Source: an uncultured Clostridia bacterium
Lineage (GTDB): Bacteria > Bacillota > Clostridia > Christensenellales > Borkfalkiaceae
DNA: 41,290 nt
Direction: 5' to 3'
NCBI GenBank assembly: GCA_947632015.1
Contig: CANRNP010000010.1
Span: 1-41,290, forward strand
The first letter of the stretch is position 1. Each line of letters opens with the position of its first letter. A program made the translations under genes and the position numbers. This document shows, piece after piece, positions 8,298 through 16,265 of the stretch. The notes beneath the pieces are model-generated. The model was not told the origin of the DNA, searched no databases, and was given only the letters and a program-made list of their open reading frames with translations.

Positions 8298-8843
8298 ATG
8301 GTTTCGGAAAGCATTATAAAAGAATTGTGCGCGACTTCCGGTGCATCTGTGGACTGGTCCCAGTTTTGGCCTTCAATAATAGCCACATTCGCTGGGTTTC
8401 TTTTGGCACTCTTTGGTCAATGGCTATGGGAGAGGTATAAAGACGAGAAGGAATCGAAGGCACTGCAAAAGCGCCTTAAAGTCGAACTTGAAATTGCTGA
8501 AAATGTATTAAGCCAATACCACAAAGGTATAATTGACCTTAGACTGATTAAAACCCCAGTATGGGATGAAGCGATTCACGCAGGAAAAATTTCACTACTA
8601 AAAATGGAGATTCGCTCAAAGTTATTTGTCGTCTATAATGCAATTGATGAATTCAATTCATGGTGCGCGGCTAAAACCAAATACTATATAACAAATGGAA
8701 CACACAATGAAAAGTTATGCGATGAGCTTGAAAAACAAAAGGGGCGTTTATTGGGACAAGAGAAGTTATTATGCGATTTAACCTATGATAATTTTATCTC
8801 GATTCATACAATGATTGGTATTTTATCGGGGGTAAGAAAATGA
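8298..8843 (+). CDS. Single-helix membrane protein, partner of the NACHT ATPase
   Basis: The 181-residue protein has one transmembrane segment near the N-terminus (about 24-44, FWPSIIATFAGFLLALFG). A charged helical domain follows (WERYKDEKESKALQKRLKVELE), likely cytoplasmic and partly coiled coil. I do not recognise a family. AGGAGG precedes the ATG. The stop overlaps the NACHT start in ATGA, so the two are translationally coupled and probably act together. In bacterial STAND defence systems a membrane partner often serves as effector or anchor; assigning that role here is inference. Confidence 0.75.
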   Translation: MVSESIIKELCATSGASVDWSQFWPSIIATFAGFLLALFGQWLWERYKDEKESKALQKRLKVELEIAENVLSQYHKGIIDLRLIKTPVWDEAIHAGKISLLKMEIRSKLFVVYNAIDEFNSWCAAKTKYYITNGTHNEKLCDELEKQKGRLLGQEKLLCDLTYDNFISIHTMIGILSGVRK

Positions 8844-11467
8844 TAAACACTAATGAGGAATCTGGAAACTTTGAAAATGTATTAAAAAGACTTAAAGAGG
8901 ATTCACTTAATAGATTTGCTAAAGTTAGACTTTTGCAATTTATTTCGAATACACAAGAATTTATCAATACGGATGTTGAAAAAATATTTGTTGACTTAAA
9001 TTGTGAGCAATTTAGATTTAATATTATAAATAGTTCGGAACGACATGAACACGATGCGGTATACTCTTGTTTGGAAAGACTAAAATATCACGACGAGAAA
9101 GGGAATAAGAATATCGTTATTTTGGGATTACCCGGTGCAGGAAAAAGTACGCTGCTTAAAAGATTGTTTGAACAATATTGGGATAACCAATATGTCATAC
9201 CCATTTATGTAGAATTAAAGCAAGAGGAAAGAAGAGGCGGGTTTTTGAGACTATGGAACTACAAATGTGCTGTTAGTCGTGCTCACCTCAATGATTATCT
9301 TGAGGAATATTTTAATAGTTTATCAGTTCTTGACGCGAAAAATTTGTTGGCATACCTTAACAATAATCGTTACCATTTTGTATTTTTTTGCGATGGGCTC
9401 GACGAGGTTTCTAAAGAGCAATATGAAGCATTTACCGAAACCGTTAACACGTTGGGAGAGTGGGCAACATTGCGTTTTATTATATCGTCAAGGCAAGTCG
9501 GATTTAGTAAAAGAGATTATTCGTCAGAATTATTTTCTTTTTACAGTCTGATGGACTTTGATACGATAAAACAAAGAGAGTTTGTTGAGAAATATTTCGA
9601 TATTGTTGCACAAGAGTGGAGCGATGAAGACGAATTAAAGAAACAAAAGACCCAATTAATTGAGGCATTAGAAAAGCCTTTTATTCAAAGAATGGCGAAA
9701 AGCCCGATTTTACTTTCTTTACTCTGCGTAACACCAAATCTACAGGATATAAAAAACAAATCACAACTATTTGATAATGCGATAAGAGTATTACTAAACA
9801 ATCGAAACATCAACGAATTTGAAGAGCAGAGAATTTTTGTTGATTTCTTAAAATATATAGCAGTTGTATTTTTTAAACTGGATAAAGCTGAAAGTTTTGA
9901 TGCTGACGAACTGGGCTTTTATGCCGACAAATTTTTTTGCGAAGAAGGGATATGCAATATAAATCTTAAAAATAAATACCTGGATTGTGGGTTATTTGAT
10001 CAAGTAGATACGGGCAATCGTAAAATGTATAAATTTGCCCATCGGACTATTTGGGAGTATCTTGTTGCGGTGGGCATGGTTGACCGTGATAAAAATGAAA
10101 TATATAATCGAGCCAACATGATAATATGGGAAGAACCCATTAAAATGTGGGTAACACTTATTGCATCCAAATCGGAAGTTGAGATGGCGGAGGTGTTTCA
10201 GGATTTATGGCAAAGGAATAAGGCGCTAACTCTTGTTTGCATGAATGAATTGGATCCATTTCCCAACAAAGAGTTCAATACCCTTTATAATGGGTTGACA
10301 AAACGAGACAAATTACGTTTAATTGCAACGCTTCGCGACAGCTATGTTAATCCCTCGTCTGATTATCGCAAACAGGCAATTAATACTATTCGTGAAACGT
10401 TAACGCTCATTCATAGAGTTGAACGTGATTGTGAAGTTATTTATTCCTATTTAGAGTTTCTTGAAGAGTTTAGACAAGAGTCGACCTTTGAGCACTTGTT
10501 ATATGATTTCCTTGATTATGAAAATCTGCCAGATAGACAGCAAAAAATGAAACGGTGTGGTTTATCTTTTATTGATGTGGCAGCGGGAACGTTTAATATG
10601 GGTAGAAATGCCATTCAATTGGCAATGAATGAAGATAAAAATCAATATATAAATGTTGATGCTGAGGAGATGCCTGCTCATAAGGTTCGTCTATCTAAAT
10701 CTTTTCGTATATCTAAGACGTTAGTGACCAATCAAATGTTTTATGATAGCGGATTTCCTTATATTAGTAAAACGGGGTCAGGAGAACCGGTGTTTAAAGG
10801 TAATCCCTATTCAGAATATGCAGATCAACCAGTTAATTATGTGAATTGGTATGAAGCAATGGTTTTTGCTAAATGGATAGGCTGTACTTTGCCAACTGAA
10901 GCAGAATGGGAATATGCATGTAGGGGCATTGAGCATGAAGATTATATGAGTGATAATTTGCAAGAGATGATTCTGCTTTTAGACAAGAAGGCATGTTATG
11001 CAAGTCGAAATGTGGGTCATCCGAATAAGACAAGATCTGTATTTATCAATGATCAGGGAATTGAAAATTCTTTGGGACTTGTTGATATGTTGGGTAATTT
11101 GCGGGAATGGTGTTTAGATTGGTATAGTGATGACTTCTATAAAAAATGTAGTAGTGATTATTATGCTAGTTTTGAGAAAGATATTGTCGGAAAAGAAAGT
11201 ATTACTTATTATTTTGATACAAATGGTGAGGCTGTGCTTATTGATGATGAGCATATTGAGAACGTAGACACTTTTACTTTTGATAAGGAAGGTTATTGTA
11301 TAGACCCAATAAAGCGAGTACCGGGAAAATTTGAGGCAAAATGTTTGCGTGGAGGCTGTTTTGATTGGAATGAATCAAATTTGCGTCCTACTTATCGCAA
11401 TCATAATCCCGCAAATAACGTGTACAAAGTTAATGGATTTCGTTTGGTTTTTAAGGAGGATAAATAA
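8840..11467 (+). CDS. NACHT STAND ATPase with C-terminal formylglycine-enzyme/C-type-lectin-like domain
   Basis: The 875-residue protein has a short N-terminal region and then a NACHT module: Walker A GLPGAGKST (96-104), Walker B VFFCDGLDEV (181-190) with the typical GLDE, and sensor RFIISSRQ (about 212-219). A helical middle follows. From about residue 570 comes an FGE-sulfatase/C-type-lectin fold: FIDVAAGTFNMG, the motif LPTEAEWEYACRG, LVDMLGNLREWCLDWY, LRGGCF, and the end NGFRLVF. The cysteine pair used by true formylglycine enzymes near the end is not evident, which suggests a binding rather than catalytic domain. NACHT proteins in bacteria can protect against phages by oligomerising when a sensor domain binds its trigger. 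I infer the same here, with the lectin-like end as sensor and the membrane protein as partner. Confidence 0.88.
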   Translation: MINTNEESGNFENVLKRLKEDSLNRFAKVRLLQFISNTQEFINTDVEKIFVDLNCEQFRFNIINSSERHEHDAVYSCLERLKYHDEKGNKNIVILGLPGAGKSTLLKRLFEQYWDNQYVIPIYVELKQEERRGGFLRLWNYKCAVSRAHLNDYLEEYFNSLSVLDAKNLLAYLNNNRYHFVFFCDGLDEVSKEQYEAFTETVNTLGEWATLRFIISSRQVGFSKRDYSSELFSFYSLMDFDTIKQREFVEKYFDIVAQEWSDEDELKKQKTQLIEALEKPFIQRMAKSPILLSLLCVTPNLQDIKNKSQLFDNAIRVLLNNRNINEFEEQRIFVDFLKYIAVVFFKLDKAESFDADELGFYADKFFCEEGICNINLKNKYLDCGLFDQVDTGNRKMYKFAHRTIWEYLVAVGMVDRDKNEIYNRANMIIWEEPIKMWVTLIASKSEVEMAEVFQDLWQRNKALTLVCMNELDPFPNKEFNTLYNGLTKRDKLRLIATLRDSYVNPSSDYRKQAINTIRETLTLIHRVERDCEVIYSYLEFLEEFRQESTFEHLLYDFLDYENLPDRQQKMKRCGLSFIDVAAGTFNMGRNAIQLAMNEDKNQYINVDAEEMPAHKVRLSKSFRISKTLVTNQMFYDSGFPYISKTGSGEPVFKGNPYSEYADQPVNYVNWYEAMVFAKWIGCTLPTEAEWEYACRGIEHEDYMSDNLQEMILLLDKKACYASRNVGHPNKTRSVFINDQGIENSLGLVDMLGNLREWCLDWYSDDFYKKCSSDYYASFEKDIVGKESITYYFDTNGEAVLIDDEHIENVDTFTFDKEGYCIDPIKRVPGKFEAKCLRGGCFDWNESNLRPTYRNHNPANNVYKVNGFRLVFKEDK

Positions 11468-12568
11468 ATGAAAAAAGTCAAAATCGGGATTATTGGAACA
11501 GGTGTCGGCATCAGAACCCATCTAAATGGATTTAGATTAGTCGAACAAGCAGATGTTTATGCTATATGTGGTAGTTCTTTAAGAAGGAGCGAGGAGTTTG
11601 CGGAGAAGTATTCTATTCCTATCGCGTGCTCTGACTATAGAGAATTATGCGACATGAAAGACATTGACTTAATTTGTGTGACTGCCCCTAATAAATTTCA
11701 CTATGAAATGGTGAAATATGCATTGAATCAGCATAAACATATTATTTGCGAAAAACCTTTGGTAAACACAGCAAACGAAGCAAAAGAGCTTCTCATGATG
11801 TCTAAAGGATATGATAAAATACTCTTTATTGATCATCAGCTTCGTTTTAACCCCTATATCACTAAAATTAAAAACATTATCCAAAGTAATATTCTTGGTA
11901 AAATCTATACCATAAAACTCAATCAACAGGGGACAGGATTTGCAAATGAAGATGCAAAATGGTCGTGGAGTTTTGATGCGTCCGAAGGTGGCGGTGTTAG
12001 ATTGGCGATGGCTTCACATCTGACTGATTTATTGCAATATTGGTTCGGGAATATACCAGTAGTAAGCGTGATGGGTTATTTAAATCCAATTACAAAAACG
12101 AGACTCGATTTGAGTGGCGAGAATCGAGATGTTGAGGCAAGTACTGTATGCACTGCGATGATTAATTTTACCGACGAGTTAACTGCACAATATACAATAA
12201 ATGCTGGGTCTTATGCTAATTCACGTTTTGATATCAGTATTTTTGGTGATAAAGGCGAGCTAACTTTCTCTTTGCAGGACAAGATTTCCCTGTATCTTCG
12301 TAATTTAATTGGGACCAAACAAATTGTGGAGGTTGAAAACGTATATCAAGATGAAAGAGAAAATAAAGTTTCTATTTTCTCTGGTTCTTTCCGCTATCTG
12401 GCTCCATTAGTTGTCGACGCAATATTAACAGAAGACAGATCTAAGATCATGAAAGCAGCAACATTTGAGGATGCGGTTTATAACTTAACGATACTTGATG
12501 CAATAAAACTATCGGCAAACCAAAACAAAGCCGTTCAATTTCAAGAGAGGGGAAATAGTTATGTCTGA
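11468..12568 (+). CDS. Gfo/Idh/MocA-family NAD(P)-dependent oxidoreductase
   Basis: The 366-residue protein has an N-terminal Rossmann fold, IGIIGTGVGIRTHL (6-19), and the family's EKP motif (ICEKPL, E95-K96-P97) that holds the catalytic lysine. The C-terminal part includes EGGGVRLAMASHLTDLL, the usual GGG...H..D substrate-site block. The family oxidises or reduces hydroxyls on sugars, inositols and similar compounds. The start codon directly follows the NACHT stop codon, with AAGGAGG inside the end of that gene, so the two are co-translated. A metabolic enzyme tied this closely to a NACHT gene is unusual. The substrate cannot be told from sequence. Confidence 0.88.
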   Translation: MKKVKIGIIGTGVGIRTHLNGFRLVEQADVYAICGSSLRRSEEFAEKYSIPIACSDYRELCDMKDIDLICVTAPNKFHYEMVKYALNQHKHIICEKPLVNTANEAKELLMMSKGYDKILFIDHQLRFNPYITKIKNIIQSNILGKIYTIKLNQQGTGFANEDAKWSWSFDASEGGGVRLAMASHLTDLLQYWFGNIPVVSVMGYLNPITKTRLDLSGENRDVEASTVCTAMINFTDELTAQYTINAGSYANSRFDISIFGDKGELTFSLQDKISLYLRNLIGTKQIVEVENVYQDERENKVSIFSGSFRYLAPLVVDAILTEDRSKIMKAATFEDAVYNLTILDAIKLSANQNKAVQFQERGNSYV

Positions 12569-13406
12569 AAAACTGTTTTTTCTTGATGGAAAGCGGGCAA
12601 TGATTTCATTGGGTCCATTGACAACGAATCAATATTGTCCTTATAAATGCGCATTTTGTTATGTCCAAGATGGTTTTAAAAAATATGCAAATTTAGACGA
12701 AGATGCAATCCTAAAGTTTTTAATTGACAATCGTGCTCACTATAATATTATATATGTGAGCGGCGATACAGACTCGTTTGCTCCGCCTAGGACTAATCGT
12801 GCATTAAGTTTGATAGAGCGAATTGTGTTAGAAACCGACTGCGATGTTTTGTTTACAACGAGGACAAAATTTACAGAAGATAATTATGATACATTGAAAC
12901 GCATCATTGAGGAGCAGCGACGCACAGGTAACCATCTTTTTGCTTGCATAAGCATCACGAGGTATTCAGATGAAGTTTCATATTTGGAGCCATATCCGAT
13001 TCCCACGCCAGAAGAGCGTATAAAAGTATTAAAAAGGCTAAAATGCCTTGGGGCAACTACGGTTTTGGCGATGCGGCCATTCCTTCCAGTAGTGAGCGTT
13101 CAAGATTATCTAACAATTTTGGAAAAATCGCGCGGGTACATAGATATTGCTTTGGGCGAATGCTTTTATTTTATTCCTGGAGGTAAAATATACAAACGGG
13201 TTTTTCCTAATGGGATCAATCAGAGTATAGCTCGTAATGTAACCCATGGCAACAAAATGATATTTGATGATAATGATGAGGATTGGGATATTTGGGATTC
13301 GTCCGAATATGAAGATACCGTGAGAAACAAATGCAATGAACTGAATATAATATTCTCTATGCATAGCGAAGAGGCAATTGAAAAGTATATTAAGACAAGA
13401 GGATAA
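12561..13406 (+). CDS. Radical SAM protein
   Basis: The 281-residue protein has the cluster motif CPYKCAFCY (C26, C30, C33; the CxxxCxxC spacing that binds a 4Fe-4S cluster), within TTNQYCPYKCAFCYVQDG. A partial barrel follows, including VSGDTDSFAPP, FACISITRY and ATTVLAMRPFLP. Radical SAM enzymes make a 5'-deoxyadenosyl radical from S-adenosylmethionine to modify unreactive positions. No SPASM-like cysteine-rich tail is evident. It overlaps the oxidoreductase by 8 bases and is followed after 4 bases by the Nudix gene. Substrate unknown; the neighbouring nucleotide enzymes make a nucleotide-linked substrate plausible, which is inference. Confidence 0.88.
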   Translation: MSEKLFFLDGKRAMISLGPLTTNQYCPYKCAFCYVQDGFKKYANLDEDAILKFLIDNRAHYNIIYVSGDTDSFAPPRTNRALSLIERIVLETDCDVLFTTRTKFTEDNYDTLKRIIEEQRRTGNHLFACISITRYSDEVSYLEPYPIPTPEERIKVLKRLKCLGATTVLAMRPFLPVVSVQDYLTILEKSRGYIDIALGECFYFIPGGKIYKRVFPNGINQSIARNVTHGNKMIFDDNDEDWDIWDSSEYEDTVRNKCNELNIIFSMHSEEAIEKYIKTRG

Positions 13407-13410
13407 CAAC

Positions 13411-13911
13411 ATGAATGATATGGAACATTGGGAACTTTTGGATGGGAATGGTTTAAGAACCGGCGAGATTATTAAAAGTGGAGATTTTATTCCACAAGGG
13501 AGATACCATCTTGTGGGAGCCGCATGGATACAAAATAGTTCTGGTCAATTTTTAGTTTCTCAAAGACACCCCAACAAGAACAATTATCCATATTATTGGG
13601 AATGTACGGGAGGATCTGCTCTTGCGGGAGAGGATAGCTTGCATTGTGCTATTAGAGAGGCGAAAGAAGAACTTGGTTTAGATTTATCTCCTAATGGCGC
13701 ACGGCTGCTTTATCGGGTTAGAAGAGAGTCGTTACAGGATTTTTATGAGGCTTGGATTTTTTACAGGGACATTTCTATCGATAGACTTGTTTTGCAAGAA
13801 ACAGAGGTTATAGGTGCAAAATGGGTTTCTGGTGAAGAACTAAGGGAAATGTATAAGAAAAAAATTTTGCATCCTTATCTCGAATATATAATTAAAATAG
13901 GTCTTATATAG
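13411..13911 (+). CDS. Nudix hydrolase
   Basis: The 166-residue protein carries a complete Nudix box at residues 68-90 (GSALAGE ... REAKEELGL), the Gx5Ex7REUxEExGU pattern that binds the metal needed to cleave nucleoside diphosphates linked to another group. The N-terminal WELLDGNGLRTGE resembles the isopentenyl-diphosphate isomerase-like Nudix branch. I chose the ATG at 13411, preceded by AGAGGA and placed 4 bases after the radical SAM stop, rather than an upstream TTG. It probably hydrolyses a nucleotide derivative in the cytoplasm; the exact substrate is unknown. Confidence 0.88.
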   Translation: MNDMEHWELLDGNGLRTGEIIKSGDFIPQGRYHLVGAAWIQNSSGQFLVSQRHPNKNNYPYYWECTGGSALAGEDSLHCAIREAKEELGLDLSPNGARLLYRVRRESLQDFYEAWIFYRDISIDRLVLQETEVIGAKWVSGEELREMYKKKILHPYLEYIIKIGLI

Positions 13912-13915
13912 AGAT

Positions 13916-14467
13916 ATGATTATTGGATTAATTGGTGTTTCTGGCGTTGGAAAAAGTTTTCTGCGTATTAATGCACAGCAGAAATTCATGAGATTGAACT
14001 ATCTTAAGTCTGTTACAACTAGACCACGACGTGCAAATGAGACCGATGGGGTAGATAAATATTTTGTTACCGATGAGGAGTTTAATGTTTTGTGTGCAAA
14101 TCATGAAATGCTCTTGCAACAAACAATTTATGGTTACAAATATGCTTTCAAAATAAGCGATGTTGTTAACATGGACTCTATTTATATTACTGAAATGCTA
14201 TATTCCGATGTCGCGATTTTGAAGCAATTCACACGGGTTATATCTATAAATATAACTTCAAAAGATTTGGAAATCATAAGAAAGAATTTGTTATTGCGCT
14301 ATGCAAAATCATTAGAAGCAGAAAAGCGTTTAAATAGGGATGCTGACTTAGCTCAAATCCATAAAAAACTTGCCCAAGTCGATTTTTTTGATTACCAATT
14401 TGAAAATCATTTTGATGATGCAAGCGTTGTACGCTTTAATACACTTATAGCTAGCATTATATGTTAA
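13916..14467 (+). CDS. Guanylate-kinase-like nucleotide kinase
   Basis: The 183-residue protein begins with the Walker A loop GVSGVGKS (7-14). The guanylate-kinase nucleotide-binding block follows: KSVTTRPRRANETDGVDKYF, the STTRxxRxxExxG pattern. It is slightly shorter than housekeeping Gmk proteins (about 200 residues), and the segment around QTIYGYKYAF is divergent. Housekeeping Gmk transfers phosphate from ATP to GMP. A second, AT-rich copy as last gene of this operon is more likely devoted to the local pathway. It starts 4 bases after the Nudix stop. Altered substrate choice is possible. Confidence 0.82.
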   Translation: MIIGLIGVSGVGKSFLRINAQQKFMRLNYLKSVTTRPRRANETDGVDKYFVTDEEFNVLCANHEMLLQQTIYGYKYAFKISDVVNMDSIYITEMLYSDVAILKQFTRVISINITSKDLEIIRKNLLLRYAKSLEAEKRLNRDADLAQIHKKLAQVDFFDYQFENHFDDASVVRFNTLIASIIC

Positions 14468-14698
14468 TATCATAAATATTCTATTCTCCCTCAAGCCACC
14501 TCAAAACCAAGGCGGGTTTCCCGCTTGTTGAGGGGCGAAGTTGTGGCACTTGTGACCAACTTCCTTATCCTGCTTAGGCATCCGTTTTTCTGCCCACTTT
14601 TGTGGCACATTCGGTATGGGTTATGCCCACTAAAATTTCTTCGGAATATTTTATAATGGTGACAGGTGTTGTCAGGTTTTGTGTGGTATAATTATCCT
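14468..14698. other. Spacer after the NACHT operon with a bulged hairpin
   Basis: No gene is seen here. An inverted repeat with bulges (14499-14533, CCTCAA...GGCGGG-ttt-CCCGC...TTGAGG) could terminate the operon, although no T run follows. The nonamer TTGTGGCAC occurs twice (near 14541 and 14616). Base composition rises toward the level of the right half of the window. Confidence 0.4.
14682..14692 (+). promoter_or_regulatory. Extended -10 promoter, leaderless start
   Basis: TGTGGTATAAT fits the extended -10 consensus (TRTGnTATAAT). Only 6 bases separate it from the ATG at 14699, so transcription would begin at or next to the start codon. There is no good -35 at normal spacing. Confidence 0.55.
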
Positions 14699-15205
14699 AT
14701 GGATAAGTTAGCGTATCATCTGAACAAGAAGAAACAGCCTGCGCCTACGGACGGAAAGTTACTGTACTATTATCCCGCAGACGAAGAGATTGCAAACGCG
14801 CACGTCGGCAACAAGTATTATATCACGGTCGAAGTCAGCGAGCAAGAATGGGAAACGCTGATTGAGATGGATCGGTTGGAGTACAACAATACCCATACAT
14901 ACCAACGCCATAATACCGTTCTCCCGGACAGGGACACCGAAGTCTTGCTCTCACCCAAAGAACAGGAGCAGTTCATAGACAAGAATTTCTGCTTTGCCGA
15001 GGCGGAGAGAAAGCCGCCAAAAGCGTTGCGGAATACAGATGACCTGACAGACAGAGAGTTCGAGGTTTACACCCTCTGCGTGATCGAGGACAAAACGCAA
15101 GCGGAGGCGGCAGAAGAACTCGGACTTACGCAGGGCTATATTTCTATGACGCTCAAAAAAGCAAAAGATACATTCCGATCGAGGTCACGCCACTTCCGAC
15201 CGTGA
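14699..15205 (+). CDS. Sigma-70 region-4-like regulator, 3' end altered
   Basis: The 168-residue protein has a sigma-70 region 4 type helix-turn-helix at its C-terminus (about 116-159): LTDREFEVYTLCVIEDKTQA followed by AEELGLTQGYISMTLKKAKD. The N-terminal part (YYPADEEIANAHVGNKYYIT) resembles small regulators carried on Clostridial integrative elements. There is no Shine-Dalgarno site, and the -10 box sits 6 bases from the ATG. The last nine residues (RSRSRHFRP) are encoded by DNA that belongs to the neighbouring leucine-rich-repeat gene in antisense, so the original end has been lost at about 15173. It marks the right end of the acquired segment. Confidence 0.7.
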   Translation: MDKLAYHLNKKKQPAPTDGKLLYYYPADEEIANAHVGNKYYITVEVSEQEWETLIEMDRLEYNNTHTYQRHNTVLPDRDTEVLLSPKEQEQFIDKNFCFAEAERKPPKALRNTDDLTDREFEVYTLCVIEDKTQAEAAEELGLTQGYISMTLKKAKDTFRSRSRHFRP

Positions 15206-16049
15206 CAGAAGTCAGTCCGCTACAATCCTTGAACGCAAAACTTTCGATCGAGGTTACGTTATCGGGAATGGTGATCGAAGTCAACCCGCTACAACCGCGG
15301 AATACAGAATTTCCGATCGAAGTCATGCTATCGGGAATGGTAACTGCACCTTTGATTGCTTGGGGGACTTCAATCATTTGCGTTTGCGCCTTATCGTATA
15401 ATACGCCGTCTTGACTGCTGTATGCCGTGTTAGCCTCGTCGACAATAAATCTTTCCAGTCCGCCACAATCCTCGAACGCAAAACTTCCGATCGAGGTCAA
15501 GCCGCTTCCGATCGTGACAGAAGTCAACCCGCTACAACTACGGAACGCACCGTTTCCGATCCAAGTCACGCTTTCCGGTATAGAAATGCTCGTAAGAGAC
15601 CCATTTCGCGCATCCATTGTTGCATCAAAAGCCCAATCTCCGATCTCCTTTACGGGTAAGTCGCGGAAGGCGGAGGGGATGACGATGTCGGTATCCAACG
15701 CCGTGCCGAGACCGACGACGGCGGCGTATTCGTTGCCCGCTTCGTCTTTGCGTACTTGATATTGCAGTCCCTCGGTTTCGTTTTCTTCTGTACCCCCACT
15801 GCCGGGTTGCTCGGTCTGTTCGCCGCCGGGGGTTTGTCCGCCGGGCTGCTCGGTTTGGGTGCCGCCGGGAGTTTGTTCGCCCGGTTGCTCGGTTTGGCTA
15901 CCGCCGGGAGTTTGCCCGCCGGGCTGTTCGGTTTGGGTGCCACCGTTTCCGGTATTGCCCGCGTTCGAGCCCTTATCGCAGGCGGCGAAGGCGAGCGCTC
16001 CGCAGAGGACGCAGAGCATGACCGTGATCAACATCAAAAACTTCTTCAT
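15153..16049 (-). CDS. BspA-like leucine-rich-repeat lipoprotein, C-terminus cut off
   Basis: The 298-residue product begins with a lipoprotein signal peptide, ending LAFAAC with the lipidated cysteine at residue 24. A flexible linker of 13-residue repeats of the type GGTQTEQPGGQTP follows (36-86). Then come BspA-type repeats (LRR_5) such as LTSISIPESVTWIGNGAF and LTSVTIGSGLTSIGSFAF. The last six residues and the stop codon come from the neighbouring sigma-like gene, so the repeat domain is truncated. Start chosen at ATG 16049 after AAAAGGAG. The protein would be displayed on the cell surface, perhaps in adhesion. It may still be made, but it is a relic of a longer gene. Confidence 0.85.
   Translation of the reverse strand: MKKFLMLITVMLCVLCGALAFAACDKGSNAGNTGNGGTQTEQPGGQTPGGSQTEQPGEQTPGGTQTEQPGGQTPGGEQTEQPGSGGTEENETEGLQYQVRKDEAGNEYAAVVGLGTALDTDIVIPSAFRDLPVKEIGDWAFDATMDARNGSLTSISIPESVTWIGNGAFRSCSGLTSVTIGSGLTSIGSFAFEDCGGLERFIVDEANTAYSSQDGVLYDKAQTQMIEVPQAIKGAVTIPDSMTSIGNSVFRGCSGLTSITIPDNVTSIESFAFKDCSGLTSVTVGSGVTSIGMYLLLF
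15171..15177. other. Junction between acquired segment and BspA-like gene
   Basis: To the left the plus strand encodes the sigma-like helix (KKAKDTF). To the right the minus strand encodes a normal leucine-rich-repeat phrase, GVTSIG. A typical repeat would go on as GVTSIGSFAF, but here it becomes GVTSIGMYLLLF and stops. The break lies near 15173, inside both frames. Nearby repeat units contain a similar stretch (gcaaaacttccgatcgaggt near 15478), so short homology may have helped the joining. Confidence 0.65.
15792..15944 (-). repeat. 39-base tandem repeat encoding a Gln/Pro/Gly linker
   Basis: Almost four copies of a 39-base unit encode GGTQTEQPGGQTP with small changes (GGSQTEQPGEQTP, GGEQTEQPGSGG). 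The repeat gives a flexible spacer between lipid anchor and repeat domain and is likely to vary in copy number. Confidence 0.8.
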
Positions 16050-16190
16050 TGCGTTTCTCCTTTTGGTTTTTCCTATTATAGCAAATGGGTATAGCAGAAA
16101 TTGAGAATATGACGTAAAAATTTTTTTAAGAAGTTTCCATCTTTTTCTTCCCGGATCGTGCGACCCTTCGCTTAACGGAATTACGACAAT

Positions 16191-16219
16191 ATTATAACGA
16201 AAATATGGTAAATAGTCAA
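16191..16219 (-). promoter_or_regulatory. Promoter of the BspA-like lipoprotein gene
   Basis: On the minus strand TTGACT, 17 bases, TATAAT, about 140 bases upstream of the start at 16049. The long leader holds no recognised riboswitch. Confidence 0.65.
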
Positions 16220-16253
16220 CAGGATTCTGCTACTTTATTAACGAAATTTTGAT

Positions 16254-16259
16254 TATAAT
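16254..16259 (+). promoter_or_regulatory. -10 box of the XRE gene, leaderless start
   Basis: TATAAT ends 6 bases before the ATG at 16266, with no Shine-Dalgarno site between. The -35 region is weak. The geometry equals that at 14687 and 20194. Confidence 0.5.
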
Positions 16260-16265
16260 AGAATC

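Noticed and set aside
10549..11467. Diversity-generating retroelement target at the end of the NACHT gene
   Set aside because: The lectin-like fold fits, but I found no reverse transcriptase gene and no template copy of the gene's end in the window. The missing parts could be elsewhere, so only the fold is reported.
6857..14498. Shared TCAAGCCA near hairpins at 6857 and 14491 as possible ends of one mobile unit carrying the NACHT cluster
   Set aside because: An 8-base match is expected by chance in a window of this size, and the hairpins themselves differ.
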